From: CAIWHR01 sp963726765
GTDB lineage: Bacteria > Pseudomonadota > Gammaproteobacteria > Burkholderiales > Casimicrobiaceae
Direction of reading: 5' to 3'
Length of the DNA: 64,000 nucleotides
Assembly: GCA_963726765.1 (NCBI GenBank)
Contig: CAVSDH010000012.1
Coordinates: forward strand, 21,750 to 85,749
The notes under the pieces are model-generated. The model was not told the origin of the DNA. It ran no database searches and saw nothing but the letters and a program-made list of their open reading frames with translations. Numbering within the stretch: the stretch's first letter is position 1; each line of letters starts with the position of its first letter. This document shows, piece after piece, positions 60,951 through 64,000 of the stretch. Position numbers and translations under genes: made by a program.

Positions 60951-62044
60951 ATGTCGATTCCCCTCCCTGCCGCAACGACACCTCGAGCGTCATTGCCGTC
61001 TGCAGCCGTCGTCCTGTTGCTCGTGGCTCTGGCCGCCGGCAGCGGGCTCGCGGCGGCCGTGCCCTCGGCACCACCGTCCGGCACGACACCGGCGGTGGCA
61101 GCGGAAGCGGAAGCGGCAGCGGAGCAACCGGATGCCGAGCGTTTCTTCGATTCCATCGTCAAGCTCAACGTGCGTGCGGTGCGCGATGCGCGCAGCTCGG
61201 CGACCCTCGGGTCCGAACGCGAGGGCACCGGCGTCGTCATCGGCGACGACGGCCTGATCCTCACCATCGGATACCTGATCGTCGAAGCCGACGACGTGCA
61301 GGTCGTCACGCGCCGCGGCCGGACGTTGCCGGGACGCGTCGTCGGTTACGACCAGCGCGACCGGCCTGGGTCTCGTGCGGACCGTGGTACCGCTCGATGC
61401 TGCGCCCATCTCCCTCGGCGATTCGGGAAAGCTGGCCGAGCGAGACCCGGTGATGATCGTCAACTACGACAGGGAAAGCGACGTGACGCTCGCGCACGTC
61501 GTTTCCAAGCGGCCGTTCACCGGCAGCTGGGAATACCTGCTCGAGACTTGCGATCTTCACGTAGCCGCCGACCGCCAACTGGAGCGGCGCGGCGCTGGTC
61601 GGGCGCGACCTCAAGCTCGTTGGCGTCGGCTCGCTCATCGTCCGCGAGGCATCGTCCGGCGAGGACGGCGTTTCCGGGCAACATGTTCGTCCCCATCGAC
61701 ATGCTGAAGCCGATACTTGCCGACCTGTTGAAGAACGGGCAGCGCGCAGGACCCTCGCGCCCGTGGCTCGGCGTGGCGGCGGAGGAAGTGCAGGGAAGGC
61801 TCGTCGTCGCGCGCGTATCGCCCGAAGGACCGGGCGACAAGGCGGGCCTGGGTGCGGGCGACATCATTCTGGGCGTCGCCGGCGACGGCGTGCGGACGCA
61901 GGCCGAGTTCTACCGCAAGGTCTGGAGCCGCGGCGGCGCGGGAACCGACATCCCGCTGCGTGTGCTGCAGGGGATCGACGTGCGCGAGGTCACCGTGCAT
62001 TCGATCGACCGCGTCGACTACTTCGCCCTCGCACCACGTACTGA
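60951..62044 (+). pseudogene. HtrA/DegP-like serine protease family protein with PDZ domain, with several frameshifts
   Basis: From ATG 60951 (ribosome site GGAGG) a signal peptide or membrane anchor leads to the trypsin-like fold ('DSIVKLNVRAVRDARSSATL', 'EREGTGVVIGDDGLILTIGY'). The frame then changes near 61358, 61550 and 61675 while the protein stays readable: 'SLGDSGKLAERDPVMIVNYD', 'NWSGAALVGRDLKLVGVGSL', 'NMFVPIDMLKPILADLLKNG'. The PDZ domain ends 'REVTVHSIDRVDYF'. The end is TGA 62044 if one more shift near 62023 is allowed, or 62102 without it. The segment before 'GAALVGRDL' reads 'TANWSG', not G-N-S-G-G, so the protease Ser may be absent. Shifts are probably sequence errors. Confidence 0.75.
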
Positions 62045-62181
62045 GGGGTCGCATCGCCCGCGTTGGGGCACCGGGCACCACGGCGCGCCGCCAACACCGT
62101 GAGAATGCGCGGTCTCGGTTCCCGCGCCCGGGCCCTGCGCTTCGTCGCCGGGCCGTCCGCCCCGACGTATTTCCACCGCCC

Positions 62182-64000
62182 ATGGTCCTCTACGCCGCCA
62201 CGGTTTTCGTCAGCGCGTTTCTGCTGTTCCACGTCCAACCGGTGATCGCGAAGCAGGTGCTGCCGTGGTTCGGCGGGTCGGCGGCGGTTTGGACTACGTG
62301 TCTGGTGTTTTTCCAGTCGACGTTGCTAGCGGGATACTCGTACGCCGATCTCGCCGTCGAGCGGCTCACGCCGCGCGGCAGGTGGGATTACGTACAGACG
62401 CTGCTGCTGCTGTCGCTGGCCTGCCTGCGATCTCCCCGGCGTGGAATGGAAGCCCATCGGCAACGAGAATCCGTCGTTGCGGATTTTCGGGCTGCTCCTC
62501 GGCACGCTCGGCCTTCCTTACTTGCTGCTTTCGGCGACCAGTCCCATGTTCGAGGCGTGGTTCGCACGCACGAGGCCGGGAGTGAGTCCTTACCGGTTGT
62601 TTGCGCTGTCGAACTTCGCGTCGATGCTGGCGCTGTCGGTTATCCGGTGCTGATGGAGCCCTGGGCGGCGACCCGCACCAGGCGCTGTGGTGGTCGGGCG
62701 GATACGCGCGGTTTGTCGGGTTGTGCATCGCGGCGGGTAGCGAGCCTCCGCACCGGCAAGTCCGCGAGGATGGTCGAGCGGCGGCACTTGCGATCGGTGC
62801 GCCGCACGCGAAGCGCATGACGGCGAGCGAACGCCGTCGACAGCGCGGCAAATCCTGTGGTTCGCGCTGGCAACGGGCTCGCTGCTGCTGCTCGCGATCA
62901 CCAACCACATGACCCAGAACATCGCGTCGATTCCGCTGCTCTGGGTGCTGCCGCTGGCGTTGTATCTGCTCACTTTCATCCTCTGCTTCGAAGGCCGCGG
63001 CTGGTACCGGCGCGCGTTGTGTCGTTTCGGCCCGGTGCTGGTCGTGCTCTCGGACCATGGTTTACGCCGACAGCGACCTCTCGCTGCTGCTCGACCTGCA
63101 GGTGGCGCTTCCGGTCTACGCGGCCGGCCTGTTTACCGTGTGCATGTTCTGCCACGGCGAGCTGGCCACGCTCAAGCCCGCGCCGCGCCATCTGACCGGG
63201 TTCTATCTGATGATCTGCACTGGGCGGCGCAAGCGGCGCGGTGCTGGTCAGCGTCGTCGCGCCGCTAACCCTGCCCGGCGACTTCGAGATGCAGATCGGC
63301 ATAGTCGTGCTGCGCGCTACTGGTGGTCTGGCAAACCCGCAAGGAGCGCATCTGGCTTCCCGCGATCGCCGCGCTGGTGACGGCCGGCTGTCGCGCTACG
63401 GCGTCATCTGGAGGGTGTCGAAGAGGTCGCGATCGTATCGTGTGATGGCGCGGAATTTCTACGGCTCGCTGCACACCAAGAATCTCGGCGACACCGACGC
63501 GCCCGCGACGCCGCGGCAACTGACCCATGGGGTGATCCAGCACGGCGAACAATGGCTGGCCCCGGAGCGGGCCGGCGAGCCGATCTCCTATTACGGCCCG
63601 GAATCGGGAGTCGGCCTGGCTGTTCTCCGCCCAGCCGCAACCGGGCCGGCGCGTCGGCGTGTGGGGCTGGGCACCGGCACGATCGCCGCCTACGGACGGC
63701 CGGGCGACTCCGTGACCGGTTCTACGAAATCAACCCGCAGGTGATTGCGATATCGCGCGGGCGCGGCGGAGTTCACCTACCTCTCCGACAGCTCCGGGCG
63801 GAAGTCGACATCGCGCTGGGCGACGCCCGACTGGTCCTGGAGCGCGAGCTGCGGCGGGCAGCGCTTCGACGTGCTGGCGGTCGACGCCTTTTCAAGCGAC
63901 GCGATTCCCGTGCACCTGCTCACCCGCGAGGCATTCGCGGTCTACCTGCGGCACCTCGCGCCGGGCGGCATCCTGGCCTTCCACGTGACGAACCGCTATC
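62182..64000 (+). pseudogene. Spermidine-synthase-like membrane protein, many frameshifts, runs off the window
   Basis: From ATG 62182 the reading 'FVSAFLLFHVQPVIAKQVLP' and 'FGGSAAVWTTCLVFFQSTLL' is the N-terminal membrane domain of fused spermidine-synthase-like proteins. Later parts in changing frames are 'LSATSPMFEAWFARTRPGVS', 'NHMTQNIASIPLLWVLPLAL', 'FCHGELATLKPAPRHLTGFY', 'ARNFYGSLHTKNLG' and 'RFDVLAVDAFSSDAIPVHLL' followed by 'TREAFAVYLRHLAPGGILAF'. The last is the Rossmann methyltransferase-like core. The gene continues past 64000. Frame changes come every 100-200 bases, so this stretch is probably low-quality sequence. Confidence 0.75.

Overview
The window is GC-rich bacterial chromosome, with codons ending mostly in G or C and long antisense open frames as a by-product. 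The gene families point to a betaproteobacterium, probably Burkholderiales. Evidence: several Bug-type tripartite tricarboxylate receptors, a protocatechuate 4,5-cleavage operon of the pmd/lig kind, PqiABC, and hairpin-rich intergenic repeats sitting directly after stop codons. No phage, transposase, CRISPR array or rRNA was seen. One tRNA gene (tRNA-Phe) is present.

Layout. 1-5538: end of an amino-acid ABC transporter plus a hydroxyproline catabolic operon (DapA-type deaminase, cis-3-hydroxy-L-proline dehydratase, D-amino-acid dehydrogenase, proline-racemase-family enzyme). 5.6-14.5 kb: secreted proteins (DUF2092, a Gly-rich protein), a patatin-Omp85 phospholipase, a TAXI-type receptor, a DUF4105 membrane protein and a winged-helix/STAND ATPase regulator. 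14.7-18.7 kb: a small membrane protein and a pqiA1-pqiA2-pqiB-pqiC lipid-transport operon. 18.8-24.1 kb: LPLAT acyltransferase, lipoprotein, zinc-ribbon protein, bactofilin and two divergent Bug receptors. 24.1-37.4 kb (all minus): a very long protocatechuate 4,5-cleavage operon carrying ligK, ligI, two ligAB pairs, ligC, ligJ, an alpha/beta hydrolase, a full LivKHMGF-type importer and a hemerythrin. A receptor-like protein lies upstream and a LysR regulator is divergent. 38.6-49.7 kb: DUF1932 dehydrogenase, a second orphan ModA-like receptor, a GlcD-GlcF-type dehydrogenase, and divergent from it an aminotransferase-TRAP-enoyl-CoA hydratase-CoA transferase operon. 49.8-55.5 kb: DUF1993, alcohol dehydrogenase, FadL remnant, alkylsulfatase, DUF2252. 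55.6-64 kb: tRNA-Phe, then a haloacetate dehalogenase/Bug/Ldh/IlvD operon, an HtrA-like protein and a spermidine-synthase-like membrane protein.

The common theme is uptake and oxidation of small organic acids, amino acids and aromatics feeding pyruvate, oxaloacetate and 2-oxoglutarate. The best new leads are: two near-identical 15-bp T-N11-A palindromes bracketing the receptor gene between the LysR gene and ligK; duplicated LigAB together with an importer and a hemerythrin in one operon; a proline-racemase-family enzyme with Ser and Thr where the catalytic Cys residues are expected; and an operon joining a haloacetate dehalogenase to sugar-acid enzymes.

Caution on quality: seven otherwise intact genes each carry one frameshift and have a length of 3n+1. 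From about 59.3 kb to the end the shifts become very dense. This looks like sequence error, especially at the right end, rather than decay.
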